Numbered from the stretch's first letter, positions 47,194 through 59,189 are shown. The stretch: 64,000 bases of DNA from Diphasiastrum complanatum (GCA_029204225.1 CM055114.1:12460144-12524143); one strand, 5' to 3'. Numbers and translations are program-made. Notes: generated from the letters alone by a model not told the origin.

Positions 47194-47651
47194 GGTCAAC
47201 GCTGGAGAACCAACTATCTATGGTGGAACTCTCCGTAAGATTACTTGTTTTTACAATAAAATTTGGATCAGCTTTCTAGGCCAGGTCCAGCGCTGCCAAT
47301 CAAGGTTTAAACTTCGATTTTGGAGTGGAAATTCCAGATTTTGGAGCGTTTTCAAGTCAGGAAGTTTGATGCAGACCAGCGCTGTCAAAGCAGCCTCCTT
47401 CCTTGAGTTTTGAGTGGAAATCAGTGACAAATTGAGCAAGATTTGAAGCGGATTTCTACAGCAGGTCCAGCGCTGGACAGTAGGGGATAAATTTTAGAAT
47501 TTATCCTTGCATTTCAAAGGTTTTCTAGAAGTCTGAGCTTCAGACTTGCTTGTCACAGACCAGCGACCTACCAGCTGAGGTCAAATCAGAGATTCAAGCG
47601 GATTTTTGAGTCTAAATGTGGACAAATTGAGATGCTGTCAGACCAGCGAGG
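47194..47651 (+). repeat. About 90-bp periodic motif in G leader
   Basis: The word GGTCCAGCGCTG or AGACCAGCGCTG occurs near 47194 (GGTCAACGCTGG), 47284, 47373, 47464, 47557 and 47640, so the spacing is 90, 89, 91, 93 and 83 bases. Between the words the sequence is loosely similar (GATTTTGGAG, GGATTTCT, AAATTGAG). This is a degenerate tandem array in the leader between primer site and gag. Confidence 0.75.
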
Positions 47652-47859
47652 GGGGATAGCAAAAGTTTCAGATCTTGTTGCACATTTTCCAACCTCAAAT
47701 CAGATTGAGAAAGAAGCTGAGAAGGGCTTTTTTGTATTCTCTCTGTGGAAGTACAGTTCTCAGAAAGAGCTAAGTTTCCTTTCCCTTGTACAGTTGTAAA
47801 TTAGTCTTTTAGACTTTTTTTCCTTCAGAAGTTAAGGTAGCTCTCTTTCAGTTCCGAAG

Positions 47860-49012
47860 ATGACCACTCCTCAGGGACCTGATCAACCCCCGGAGAGAGG
47901 CTTCGACGAACTTGAAACAGAAGCCTTGGCTTATATAAAAGAGAAGGAACCCATGGAAGTAGAAGAACAGGAACAGTTCGCCGAAAAACTCGACGAACTG
48001 GTTACCAAGGAGCAGTTCTTCCAATTGGTAACAGAAGTGGATGAACTGAAGCTGGCATTAGCCAATTTCAAGTCCAGTGTGGACGACTCGTTCGCTGAAC
48101 TCAAAAACTTGATTTTGAGCTCCGCGAAAGGAAGCCTTCCCTCCACTTCTCAGTTATCCCCTTCTCCACTTCCATCAGTTTCGGGTGAGACTTTACGGTC
48201 TCACCCCAGTGTTTTTAAAGATTTAAAGCCTCCTACTTTCAATGGGGAAGAGAAGGATAGAAATGCAGATATTCTACAAACCTTCCTCAGCAAATGGAAG
48301 AACATTCATGCTCTTAAACAGACCCCTGACCATTTGCAAGCAATTGAGGCCAATCTTTCCTTAGGGCCTATGGCCTATAAGTGGTGGTTAAATCTCCAGG
48401 AGACTGGGCAGACTCCCCAGTCATGGAAAGCTTTTGAAGAAGCTTTCCTAAGAGAATTTACCAGAAAATGAACCGGATAGAGCCTGGGAAGCCTGGGAAA
48501 GAACAGTAATGGATAAATCCCTCATCCAATATATCTCGCAGTATCGAGAAGCAATTTTAAAGATTAAAAATATGGATGACTATCAGAAAATCAGGGGATT
48601 TGTCCGTGGCCTCAAAGATGAATATAAAGTAGAGGTCCAGAGAAACTCGCCTACTACCCTTGAGCAAGCTCTCAGATATGCTCAAATCTATGATGATTCA
48701 GTGGGTAGGAAGAGAGTGAGACAGCAACCACTTTCTGAGCAGCTTTCTCAGAAAGACTTTCAATTTAAAAAGAAATTTTTAAAAAGAAAGAAAGAAGATA
48801 AATTTAAAGGTGAAGCTCCTCAGAAACGCCCTTCACTCATACAGCCCTTAAAACCAGATGATTTTGAGAAAGCCAAACAAGAACATTTGTGCTTTGTGTG
48901 TATGGGCAAGGGACACACAGTCAGACAGTGTCCCAAGGGGCCTTTCACTAAAAAAGATAAAAAAGATAAAAAAACAAGTTCATCTTGTTCAGAATGTATG
49001 TTTCCCCAGTGA
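47860..49012 (+). pseudogene. Chromovirus G gag, frameshifted
   Basis: The ATG at 47860 opens 203 codons: an acidic start, a LVTKEQFFQLVTEVDELKLA coiled stretch, a Ser/Pro linker, then the capsid-like domain (LKPPTFNGEEKDRNADILQT, AYKWWLNLQE, WKAFEEAFLREFT). A one-base shift at about 48465 ends this frame; the rest is in the next phase to 49012 (YISQYREAILKIKNMDDYQK, RGFVRGLKDEYKVEVQ). A canonical zinc knuckle, [14 protein letters not shown], lies at about 48893-48934. Total length would be near 380 residues, normal for chromovirus gag. Confidence 0.88.
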
Positions 49013-51050
49013 CTCGGCAGCTTCCGAGATCAAAGTGTATCATGAAGATCATGAACACTGTTGCCAGCTGACCTCTGCAATGTTAGTGAGACCCTTCAGC
49101 TTTGGGCCGCATGACCTAGTACGTATGCATGGGAAAGTTGGTAACCAGTCAGTAAGAGTCATGGTTGATGATGGGGCAACCCATAATTTCATCAACCACA
49201 CCCTGGTTAAAAAGCTTAAACTACCAGAAGTACCTAGTCAGCATAGGTACATGAAATCGGAAGATGTCTCGAAAACAGCTTTTAGGACTCGTCACGGTCA
49301 TTATGAGTTTAAGGTGATGCCATTTGGGCTCACAAATGCTCCAGCTACCTTTATGACCTTGATGAACAGTGTCCTCAGACCATACTTGGGTAAGTTTGTA
49401 GTCGTATTTTTAGATGACATCCTCGTCTACAGCAAAACGAGGAAGGAGCATCTAAAACACCTCAGAAAGGTGTTTCGACTGCTCAGAAAGCATAAGCTTT
49501 ATGCTAAACAATCCAAGTGTGAATTCTTCGTTGAAGAAGTAGCATATTTGGGTCACATTATCTCTTCAGATGGGATTAAGATGGACCCAAATAAGGTTAA
49601 AGCCATACTCAGTTGGCTCAGACCTCAGAATATTTTGGAACTTCAAATCTTTCTTGGTCTGGCGGGATATTACAGACGATATGTCAAGGAATATGCTCAG
49701 ATAGCAGTCCCTATGACAAATCTTCTTAAGGGGAAGGGAAAGGAGTTCATTTGGGAGTCTGCACAACAGGAGAGCTTTGATGCTCTCAAAACAGCCTTAG
49801 CTACAGCACCAGTCTTAAAACTCGTCGACCCCAATCAGCCATTTGTGGTCGAAACAGATGCTAGCGACTTTGCAGTAGGTGCTGTGCTAACTCAGGGTGG
49901 ACGACCAGTTGCGTTCGAGAGTAAAAAACTCGAGCCAGTTCAGACTAGGTACAGTGCCTATGAAAAGGAACTCTTTTCTATAGTCCATGCCCTTAAGACT
50001 TGGAGGCATTATTTGTATGGTGCCAACTTTGAGGTCTTGACAGACCATGAGAGTCTCAGATACCTTTGCAATCAACCTGAGCTTAGAGGTCGGAAAGCTC
50101 GTTGGGCAGAGTTGATGCAAGAGTTTGACATGTCTATCAGATATAGGCGTGGAAAATTCAATACAGTAGCAGATGCCCTTAGCAGAATGCCTATGATAAA
50201 CGAGCTGAGTTTTACTCAGATTCGTAATGAGTTACTCGAGTCCTTGAGAGGAAAATGCCAGCATGATGCATTCTTCTCTATTATCTGGAACTCAGTCCAG
50301 AATAGACAGTTACAGACTCTAGAACCAGTTCCCGGGGCTGGTGCCAGTTCATCCAAGAATACGGCAGCTTCCGTTGAGGATGATGATGGGTCCGAGTATA
50401 CGTCGTCAGATGACGTTGAGGATTCTGAGCCTGTATTACCCAAGCAAACCCCTGTGGTTGAGGGTCAGTTGACTCAAGGATTCAAATGGAAACAGTATTC
50501 CATTCAGGATGAGTACTTGCTCTATAGAGATAGAGTATGTGTCCCCAATTCAGAGGATTATATGCAGCAGGTCCTATATGAATGTCATGACAATCCTAGC
50601 GCGGGACACCCAGGCATACAGAAGACCTATGAGCTTCTTCGTAGGCAATTTTTCTGGCCCAGTATGAAAAAGGACGTCCACCAGTATGTAACCAGTTGCC
50701 AGAAATGTCAAGTAAATAAAGAAGAGCGTTTAAAGGCAGGAGGGTTGTTGCATCCCTTAGAAATACCAGCTGGTAAATGGGAGAGTATCTCCATGGATTT
50801 TATAGTAGGCCTGCCTAAAACCCAAAAGGGTAATGACGCTATATGGGTCGCAGTTGACCGTCTGACCAAAATGGCTCATTTTATTCCGACCAAAACAACC
50901 GTTAGAGCTCCAGAGTTAGCGAGGTTGTTTGTAGACGGGCTATTTAAATTGTACGGTCTACCTTCCGGCATAGTCAGCACCGGGACAGTAAGTTTACTGG
51001 AAATTTTTGGAGGGCAGTATTCCATCATCTCCATACTAAACTTAATATGA
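49013..51050 (+). pseudogene. Chromovirus G pol: protease stub, partial RT, RNase H, integrase
   Basis: The phase differs from that of gag. The protease active site is [12 protein letters not shown] at about 49163. Soon afterwards, at about 49235, the sequence jumps to the RT block [19 protein letters not shown]. The protease end and the RT fingers with the first catalytic Asp are therefore missing, some 200 or more codons. RT continues with [16 protein letters not shown] and FLDDILVYS (about 49410-49435). RNase H is present ([38 protein letters not shown]), followed by the integrase zinc region ([24 protein letters not shown]) and core ([24 protein letters not shown]). A base is missing near 50980, just before the second catalytic Asp, so the last residues to 51050 are out of frame. 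Confidence 0.9.
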
Positions 51051-51850
51051 GTACCACCGACCATCCACAGACGGACGGTCAAACAGAAAGGGTAAATCAA
51101 GTGCTGGAGGATATGCTTCGTGCATACGTCAGCAAGAAGCAGACTAATTGGGAGGAGTATCTCTCGATATTAGAGTTTGCTTACAACAGTACCAAACATT
51201 CAGCTACGGGATACAGCCCATTTATGCTGATGTACGGTTTTCAGCCACGCTCACCCACAACTGTAGGGTTTAAGCAAGAAAAAGTTGAAGCAGCCATAAA
51301 CTTTTTAGAAGACCTAAACCAGATGATAGAACATGCTAAGCGTAGCATTAGACAATCCCAGGATCGAGTCAGGCATTATGCAGATCCACACAGACGGGAT
51401 GTGCAGTTCTTCACTGGTGAGAAAGTCTACTTGAGAGTCCCAGTTGACTCTAAAACCCTCAAATCAGGAGTGTGTGCTAAGTTGTCTCCAAGGTATTGTG
51501 GTCCCTTTAGCGTCAGTAGGAGACTAGGCGAGGTCACCTATGAACTAGAACTCCCACACAGCAGTAAGGTTTTTCCAGTCTTTCATGTAAGTCAGTTACG
51601 AAAAGCCTTAACCAGATCAGATAATCTGGTAGGGGACAGTGTTCTAGTTCTCCCATTGGATCCTCAACAACCTCCACATGAACCAGAGGAGATTCTTGAT
51701 AGTAGAGAGACGCAGACTCGTCATACTCTATACCGAGAATATCTGGTTAAGTGGAATGATCAGCCTGTTGAGAATGCCACTTGGGAAAGAGGCAGCGTCC
51801 TTCGCAAGATTTTTCCAGACTTTGTCTTAGAGGACCAAGACGGTTCTTAA
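51047..51850 (+). pseudogene. Chromovirus G integrase end and chromodomain
   Basis: In the phase after the frameshift, [20 protein letters not shown] and LEFAYNSTKHSATGYSPF belong to the integrase core. The GPF/Y-type block follows (KLSPRYCGPFSVSRRLGEV, VFPVFHVSQLRK). The final 60 residues form a chromodomain: EPEEILDSRETQTRHT, YLVKWNDQPVENATWE, then an FP pair. This C-terminal module places the element among chromoviruses. The frame ends at a TAA (51848-51850) next to the purine tract. Confidence 0.9.
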
Positions 51851-51861
51851 GGGGGAGGGAG
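51849..51861 (+). other. Polypurine tract of chromovirus G
   Basis: AAGGGGGAGGGAG directly precedes the 3' LTR. Confidence 0.93.
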
Positions 51862-52219
51862 TGTTACGAGCCCGTAACCAGTGCCGAACCCTAGAGAACA
51901 CAGATAGGTCAGATACCACAGTCAGGGTCGTGTCCAGCGTACATGACCAACAGGGCAAGACAGTGTGAGTAGTGTGCCCCAGCACGGTCCATAGCCATGG
52001 CGGGCCTAACACAGCCTAGGGACCCTGTCAGCAGGATAGGGCCCCCAGTTGGGTCCCGACGTGCAGTCGGCCACGTCAGTGCCACGTGGCCGACACTTGG
52101 CAGTAGCATGCTACCAGTCCTCACACTGGGCTAGGAGGGGCTTACTCTATATCAGGGAGTAGGCAAGGTTGGGTGGATCAGTTAGTGTTTGCCCTACTGT
52201 GGTGTTAGGATCTATTACA
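51862..52219 (+). repeat. 3' LTR of chromovirus G
   Basis: 358 bases, identical by eye to 46731-47088, followed by GTGAG. Confidence 0.97.
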
Positions 52220-52224
52220 GTGAG

Positions 52225-52310
52225 GGTTACTAAAGTTTGGAAGGCTATGAAAGCATCGAGCTTTGTGACTTTCAACGATGTGATGGCAACTTTTTCTTTC
52301 TGAATGATGC
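52225..52310 (+). pseudogene. Possible HUH endonuclease remnant, part 2
   Basis: Directly after the target duplication of G, a short frame reads VTKVWKAMKASSFVTFNDVM before a stop near 52300. It continues the interrupted coding-like sequence that ends at 46730. A basic stretch with W-K-A-M followed by an F-x-D-V-M block would suit the C-terminal part of that protein, but the fragment is too short for a firm call. Confidence 0.35.
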
Positions 52311-52316
52311 AAATTT

Positions 52317-54537
52317 TTAATATTTTAAAAGCTGTGTTCCACGGTTTGATAACTTGTGCGGGTCAATGAGCCAATTATTTAGTGAAATGGACACTGCTTC
52401 ATGGCCTCCTTTCCTACCTTTGTTCGCAGGCATTGTTCCTTTGACGGTTTCGAGTGGAAAGAAACTCGATTTGCAGTTGGTCATGCCATATTTCTCCAGC
52501 ACATTAGTTAAGTATCGTTGTTGACGAATGTAAATCTGTTTGATGGGTTGATCTCTGTGAATCTGAATTCCGAGACAATAGTGGTCTAGGCCCATATTGG
52601 TCATCTCGTACTCTTGTGCTAGCATGCCTTTGACATCCTTCAAAAATTTCAGATCATTACTGAATAATAAAGTATCATCAACATACAAGATGATGATTAT
52701 GAAGGAGGTCGAAACAAATTTAAAGTAGACATTCAAATCTGCCAAGTTTGGAATAAAACCATTCTCAATCAGGAATTTGTTGATCTTCTGAAACCAGGCC
52801 CTTGGGGACTATTTTAGACCATACAAGGCTTTGTGAATTTTTCATACAAGGTGCTCCTTGCTTGAGCTCATATCTCTCTAGTTGTGACATGAAAATGTCC
52901 TCTTCAATGGTCCCATTTAGAAACGCTATTTGGACATTCATTTGGTGGACTTCAAGGTTGGTTGTAACTACATAAGAGAGTAGCAATCGAATTTAAGTGT
53001 GCTTAACGACTGGGCTGAAAGTTTCAGAATAATCTAAATTTGAAATCTATGAAAACCCTTTGTGACCAGCCTAGCTTTGTATCGATTTATCTTTCCTTCA
53101 GCATCATATTTTACTTGGAACATCCATTTGCATGGAATTGAATTTTGATCCTTAGGAACTCCATCATAGTTCATGTATGATTCTCGATAAGGGAATCGAA
53201 TTCTCTATCCATAGCAGCTTTCCATTGGTCGATATCTTGAGTTGACATTGCCTCTAATACTACATGGATCATGTACAAAATAACAAGCTAGATCATCCAT
53301 GAATCAGGATGGAGGCTATTTGGGTCGATACAACCTTCTGGACTGAATTTCGACCCTCTAATGCTATTCGACCTGTTGAGGATTTGGTGACTTGTTGTTT
53401 GAGTTTGAATCGACCATTTAGTTTTTGACCCTGAGGTCGTAATTGATTTCGACCTTGAGATTGGAATTTGTTGGAGCTTTTTCCTTGTGGTCAAAAAATT
53501 AATCTTCCACAAAGATGACATCTCTACTTGCAAAGGATTTTTGTGTGGTCGAATTGTAGAGCTTTTGGCCTTACGGTCGAGAGAATAGCCAATGAAAATC
53601 GATTTATTGCAAGTATTGTCTAGCTTCTTTCTTAATTTAGCAGAGATCTGAGAGTATGTTATACATCCAAAAACTCGAATATACTTCAGAGATGGTTTGA
53701 TCATGTCCATATCTGGGGCATTTGTTGTTGAAAGCTTTTATGATGGATCGATTTTGTAGATAGGCAGCGGTCGAAATAGCTTCGGCCAAGAATTTCTTTA
53801 GAAGAGAGGCATGGGCCAGCATGCTCTTGGCACTTTCAATTAGTGTCCAATTCTCCTGTTCAGCTATGTCGTTTGACCGAGGCGAATAGTCATTGTAAAC
53901 TATTGTTGTATTCCATTTGCCTTGTAGAACTCCTTAAATTTAATAGAGATGAATTCTCCCCCTCCATCAGTACGTAGGGCCTTGATTTTCCTTTGGGTCT
54001 GATTTTTAGTAGAAGCCTTGAACTACTTGAAGAATTTGAATGCTTTAGATTTATTTTTTAAAAAATAAGTGACAATTCGTCTAGAAAAATCATCAATGAA
54101 AGTTAGAAAACAACTTTCTCCCCCTGGGGAAGAGGTCTGCATAGGCCCACAAATGTTAATGTACACAAGATCTAGCAAATCTTTTGAGGAATGAATAGAA
54201 TGGACTTCTTGCGTATTTGCTGAAAATATAGCTTTCACACTGAGAGTTCGATTTGCTAATGGCAAGCAGATCTTGCACTAGATTTAGAGTCGACATTTGG
54301 TGGATGCTATTTAGATTCAGTGGATTCAGAAGCTGAGGTGTGGAGAGCTTGACTATTTGTAGAATAGCAATGGCTTAGCTTGTAAAGGTGGCCACACCTC
54401 CAACCGAAAGCTAAAACTTTTCTAGATTTGTCAAGAATAGTGCAGCCTTCTGTATCAAATTCGACCCTATGGCCAAAATCAACGTATTACATACCTATGT
54501 AACTAGCAATACTTCAGACCCCTATTGGTCCATTTAG
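52317..54537 (-). pseudogene. Copia D gag-pol remnant
   Basis: On the minus strand from right to left: the GAG-pre-integrase region near 54400-54290 (weak), integrase start at 54265-54023 (LLDLVYINICGPMQTSSPGG; FLTFIDDFSRR), integrase with SPRSNDIAEQ-like block near 53880 and KFLAEAISTAAYLQNRS (53800-53740), the GYS block IKPSLKYIRVFGCITY at 53700, RT middle (VHQMNVQIAFLNGTIEEDIF at 52930) and the RT active site YVDD near 52680 (IIIILYVDDTLLFS). The end of RT, RNase H and both LTRs are missing. Stops and shifts are frequent. The family differs from A, C and J. Confidence 0.85.
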
Positions 54538-54799
54538 TGTTGGGGGCTAAATGGCAAGTTACCCTTGGATACGGGTTACCATAAGGATTAAGGGTATGTG
54601 CCTTTGGATAAGGGCAGGCAAGTGACTATACCTTGGTCGAAGGTATGGAGTCACGTGACCTTTGGATAAGGGGTATCCTTAGGATTAAGGGTAGGTGACT
54701 TAGTATAAAGACCCTAAGGGATAACCCCTAAGATGAGGAGAGGAGAACACAATAGGAGAGACTATGGAGCCAAACCGCCCAACTCAGAAAAATCTCATT
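54538..54799 (+). repeat. LTR-like fragment H
   Basis: It begins TGTTGGGGGCTAAATGG and has AGTATAAAG near 54699, a plausible TATA box. Part of it (about 54580-54660) resembles 59880-59950 on the same strand (GATTAAGG, TTGGATAAGGGC versus TTGGTTAAGGGC, ACCTTGG, GGTATGGA). It is cut by copia E on the right. No partner LTR is visible here. Confidence 0.4.
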
Positions 54800-55440
54800 T
54801 CTATACCACAACTGGTTTTGAAAACTATGCAGTTGCACCTCCTTGGATTGCACCTTCTCGCTCACAAAGTGGTGAGCTATCTCAATATGCTTTGTTCTAG
54901 CATGGAAGATAGGATTGGAAGCAATTTGTTGAGAAGCTTGATTGTCACAAAATATGTAAGGGATCTCCTTGGCCTTTAGCACATGTAGCTCCATCAAGAG
55001 TCTTCTTAGCCATAGGAGCTCTTTGGTTGTTGAAGTCAATGCCTTGTACTCGACTTCACAAGAAGATAGTGAGATAGTATCTTGCCTTTTGGAAAGCCAA
55101 GATATTACTTCTCCATAAAGGAATGTTGCAAATGCACTAATGGACTTTCTATCCATCTTGTCACCTGCAAAATCTGAATCCGAGTAGGCTCTCAAGTGCA
55201 AGTTAGATCCTCCATAAAGTATGCCAAAAAATCTAGTACTAGAAACATATCTAAGCACTCTCTTGGCACTTTTCCAATGATGCACTAAAGGAGCTTGCAT
55301 ACTTTGACTCAACTTGCTTACACAAAAACTTAAGTCAAGTCTAGTGATGGTTAAATAGATTAGGGAGCGTATAAGCTGTCTAAAGAGGTGATGTCCTCAA
55401 AGGATGCTTCATCACCTTCACTAGTTGCTTTCACAACGTG
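54800..55440 (-). pseudogene. Copia E RT end and RNase H
   Basis: The frame 55312-54728 starts MSQSMQAPLVHHWKSAKRVL, with AYSDSDFAGDKMDRKSISAF, ISLSSCEVEYKALTSTTKEL and CDNQASQQIASNPIFHARTK. The RNase H catalytic Asp and Glu positions are kept. Upstream to 55440 the RT end (TRLDLSFCVSKL) can be read with a stop. The last residues before 54728 are not native. Confidence 0.85.
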
Positions 55441-55711
55441 CTCCATCTAGATCAATACTATGCTTCAAAAAGCACTAAAAATGAACTAGAATTGAGATTA
55501 TAGGACCAAAAAACACAAAGTAATTTGAAATGAAAGTTTCTATACGGTTTCACACGTGTGAAAAGTACATACACAACCTCCAAGTCGATTTGATCCAAAT
55601 AGAAACAAGCTATCACTCTAGATGAACTCGTCCTCACTAGTATTGGCCAAAAACAAATTTTGCCAATGATCTTTGCAAGTTTTATGAATCAAATGATCAC
55701 TCTCTTACTTA

Positions 55712-55723
55712 GCTATGATACCA
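55712..55723 (-). other. Primer binding site of copia E, one change
   Basis: The minus strand reads TGGTATCATAGC immediately after the 5' LTR; the standard site is TGGTATCAGAGC. Confidence 0.8.
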
Positions 55724-56582
55724 TGATAATATTTCAGTTTAAATGACATTAATGATTGTACTTAACAATCATAGAGAGTTATTGGTTGCTTAATCACTGG
55801 ATCTATCAAGTTTTACACTTTAGATCTTGATCTAGATTCACTACACTTGAATTTAAGCAAGAGCAATGGATCAAAACTTCATAAACTAGTGAGAGCGGCC
55901 TCACACGTGTGGAGTACTGTCCACTGTACGACCTGCACCTGAAACAACAAGTACTTTGGTTCTTGATAGCAATCATTCATAAAAATCACACTTCTATTGA
56001 CTAGAAATCTCACAAAAGCGTAGAATGCAAAAGTCTCATCAATCTCATTAGCAAAATGATGATCCTTTTATTAATCAAGTACATCCACGAGTATGGTACA
56101 GTCCAATAGGTCTTCACATGTGTGAAGAGTGCCACATCACTCAGATCTATCCATTTGATCCATCCTTGATCCTTATTTAAAGTTGACCTTCTAGAATATG
56201 GCTAAAATCCAAAGAGCTAGTCTCCTAGAATATAGGAATATTCCCTACAAAATAGGATCTAAGAAAAATGGTCAACTCTTATCTTCTAGAACTCTATACA
56301 CACGTGTGAACATCCACTTGCCATGTGGGAGCATTTACTCACGCACATGCAAGGATAAGCTAATTTCTAGGTGACTAGTCAACTTGACTAAAAACTAGTC
56401 ATATCATGTTCACACTTAACTTGATTGATACAAAATCAAAATAGATATTTACAAGTATGAAAAGTACTTTCTTTCACACGTGGGAATAGGCTCCACATGT
56501 GTGAAATTAGATCATGAACCTTGTTCTCATGATTGATCTTTATTTATAAAAAATGACAAGTGAGAAGTGACAATTTTCAACA
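55724..56582 (-). repeat. 5' LTR of copia E
   Basis: 859 bases, minus strand TGTTGAAAATTG to AAATATTATCA. Its start and end resemble those of LTR C, and it shares CACACGTGTGAA-type words with it (near 55546, 55895, 56290). Confidence 0.75.
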
Positions 56583-59189
56583 CTAACTGCAAAATACATT
56601 TTTGGATCACACTTACTACCACTGATGTCCATTCTTCTTCCCTCCTTAGAATTTTCAGTTCCCTGAAAATATTTTTCAGCTAAGGTACTAAGAAGATGTA
56701 ACGACATTAGTAAATGTTTAAAATTAATTGTTGTAGGAAAAAAATATAAAACAAATTCATTTATATCCTTTACCTGGGCTGAATAACTGATATATCAAAA
56801 ATCATCTGCTAGTATGAAAGACACTACTAGTCTGATCTTTTGAATATAATTCACCATAGGATTTAACTAGAAATGAAATAAGTTTTTTAATTTCTATAAT
56901 TACAATTTTTCCAATGGAATTGGACTGTTTTTTCTTTTATTGACTAGTCTGGCCTTACTCCATCAATATTGCCAAAAATTATCCAGACTTAGAATATGAA
57001 ATTACATGAATGAAAATCCTAATGACAGCCATGGTATAAGTTGTATCTTCTTCCCCTTCTTATTTTTTTGCTTACCCGCTAGTCAGTTCATATTGTTTAA
57101 AGGTTTTATCCTCAATTTTGACGAGTATCTTGCACAAACGTTCACTTGACACATTTCCAACGATCAATATCATTAGAAATATATCAGACAAGTAATAGAT
57201 CTCAAACTTTAATCAAGTTTGAAATTCAACATAAAAGAAAAAAATTCAATTTTAACTTTCAATCTGGGAAGAACTTAGCTTCCACATTTTAGTCACCATC
57301 AAACACAATACCAGAAAAATTAAATTTTCTTTGACCGGGTACCGTTTTAGAAAGGTAACCCATGAGGAACGAATATCTTGCTGTCATCCTAAATCTATGA
57401 ATCAAATTCATAGACGCACTGTTAGGATAGCAAAATTTTATATCATCCCGAAATATTCTCCCAAACATTCCATAGTACTGGATTGGAGAATCGACAATTT
57501 CATTCTTACTAATAGATTTACACAAAAATCACCCATTCTGAAATCGACTACCAGATTCTCATTGAACTAAGGTTCCAAAACCTCTGGCTACCAAAATCCA
57601 TCGGCCACGTAACTCCCTCAAAATAACTTTTTCCCACGGTGACATGTACACAAGATACCCCTCTTATACACTTAACCCTAAGAGAGGGTCACAAGAAGAG
57701 AAGGCAAAGCCTTAAACTCCTTACAGTTACTTCTCGATCAAGCACCAGCAGGGCTTTCAACCGCGACCTACATCGAGAGAGATAAAGAAAGAGAGGTTAC
57801 TAGCTTATCGTTCTTCGGCCCATCTGCAGATCCATCTGCAGCTCGTTGCTTCTCAAAAATGAAGAATCTGCTATAGACTGTTGCTCACACCACCACTACA
57901 AAACTGCCACCTCTTCAACAGCAGAGTTGCAACATCTGCTCCTGAACAATACCAAACATTGAAGAGGTAAGCAGGGCAAGAATCCAATCAACACTTTCAG
58001 TACTGATCCATCAGTTCTTCAGCAAGCTTTCATTGTACCTCATGTTGTCATCAATGGTTTCCTGAGTTGGCTCTCTGGTTTAAACTTCCTAGTGGTTATC
58101 AATCCATGAGGATGCATCCATGGTTCTCTCAATCACCAGAAGTTTTCACAGGCAGCCATCCATTGATGTAGGTGATTTCAGAAAAAAAAAAAAAAAGAAA
58201 AAAAAAGAAGGTAGATTTTGAAGCATCCATAGCTCTCGAACAACTCGAACAGCCAGCGCAACCTACACCTTCCAAGCATCCAATGCTGTTTTTCTGGCCA
58301 TGCAAGGTGGAAACAACAGGTCAGCATCTTCTGTTAACAAGACTCTGGATCCGCAAATCATCCTACTAGGCGCAACCAGCCCACGCTTTGCTATCATTCC
58401 ACAGTCCTCAACCTCAACAGGTTTGTCAGAACGGCAGGAAACAACAAACTGTTGCTATTTGCCAGGACTTCAGATTCCTAAATTCACAGATCAGGGCAGC
58501 TTCAATGTCCATAGGACTGGGGAAAGAGCTTCATCAGTTTTATAAATCTCAACTCCTCACTGAGGTAGCGAGCAACACTCCAAGAAGGGTTTCACAAGGA
58601 TTTCAACTGCATGTTTTTTTTAATGTGCTCCAACAACTATGATTCACTAACCAATTAGCATCATTAATATTGTTTCTACAAGGAGCGATCTTGAACCAAA
58701 CATAAAGATCGACAATCAATTGTCCTTGCCCTCTCCTAGAAATTAGCAAAACTAGATAACTGCAAATCCAGTTTATGTCCTCTAATATGCATGTCAATCT
58801 GCAGGATTATGAATATGGAACTCTCAAATCCTCACACTCAAATACCAGAATCCAGTTCCTACTTCGCTTCCAGTTCATACAACGCACAAATTGATTCACA
58901 ATCAATCTATCAATGAACAAAAGCTACAAACGAAGATTCATTACGGTTCGAACACATGCAAGTTATGCAAAACCACACTAAAAAAAACCGATGTTTACTA
59001 AGCAACAAGATCCACACAAAGATCATTCTACATCAATCAAAAGTTTCATCAAGGATACAAGAATTTCAAGAATGAATTTAAAACTAATTCACAATATCTT
59101 TACAGCCATGATTGAGTAAAAGAGCACTCTACCACCATAATTGATAAGCATGCTTCAAAACCGGAATTAGTGAATCTCATTCCAAAATT
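56583..59189. other. Unassigned region
   Basis: About 2.6 kb without a recognisable gene. A run of 15 A followed by A/G-rich sequence lies at 58180-58210. Open frames of up to 84 codons (for example 58388-58642) show no motif. Part may be the leader or 3' region of the gypsy remnant next to it. Confidence 0.3.

Larger units (their letters stand above)
46731..52219 (+). mobile_element. Gypsy chromovirus G, very young but defective
   Basis: A complete 5,489-bp insertion. GTGAG at 46726-46730 and 52220-52224 is a perfect target duplication. Both LTRs are 358 bases, and I found no difference between them. The primer site, purine tract, gag, protease, RT, RNase H, integrase and chromodomain are recognisable, in the gypsy order (integrase after RNase H). 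The coding part is damaged: a frameshift in gag, a phase change between gag and pol, an internal deletion that removes the protease end and the first part of RT, and a frameshift within integrase. It was probably copied in trans by an intact relative. It splits the HUH-like remnant. Confidence 0.95.
54800..56582 (-). mobile_element. Copia E, deletion derivative with 5' LTR
   Basis: A minus-strand copia related to C and I. It keeps a 5' LTR (55724-56582), a primer site (55712-55723), about 270 bases of leader, then jumps to the RT end and RNase H (55440-54800). Gag, protease, integrase and most of RT are missing. The 3' LTR is absent; the sequence changes to fragment H near 54800. CTAAC (56583-56587) would be the right half of a target duplication, but the left half is lost. 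Confidence 0.75.
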
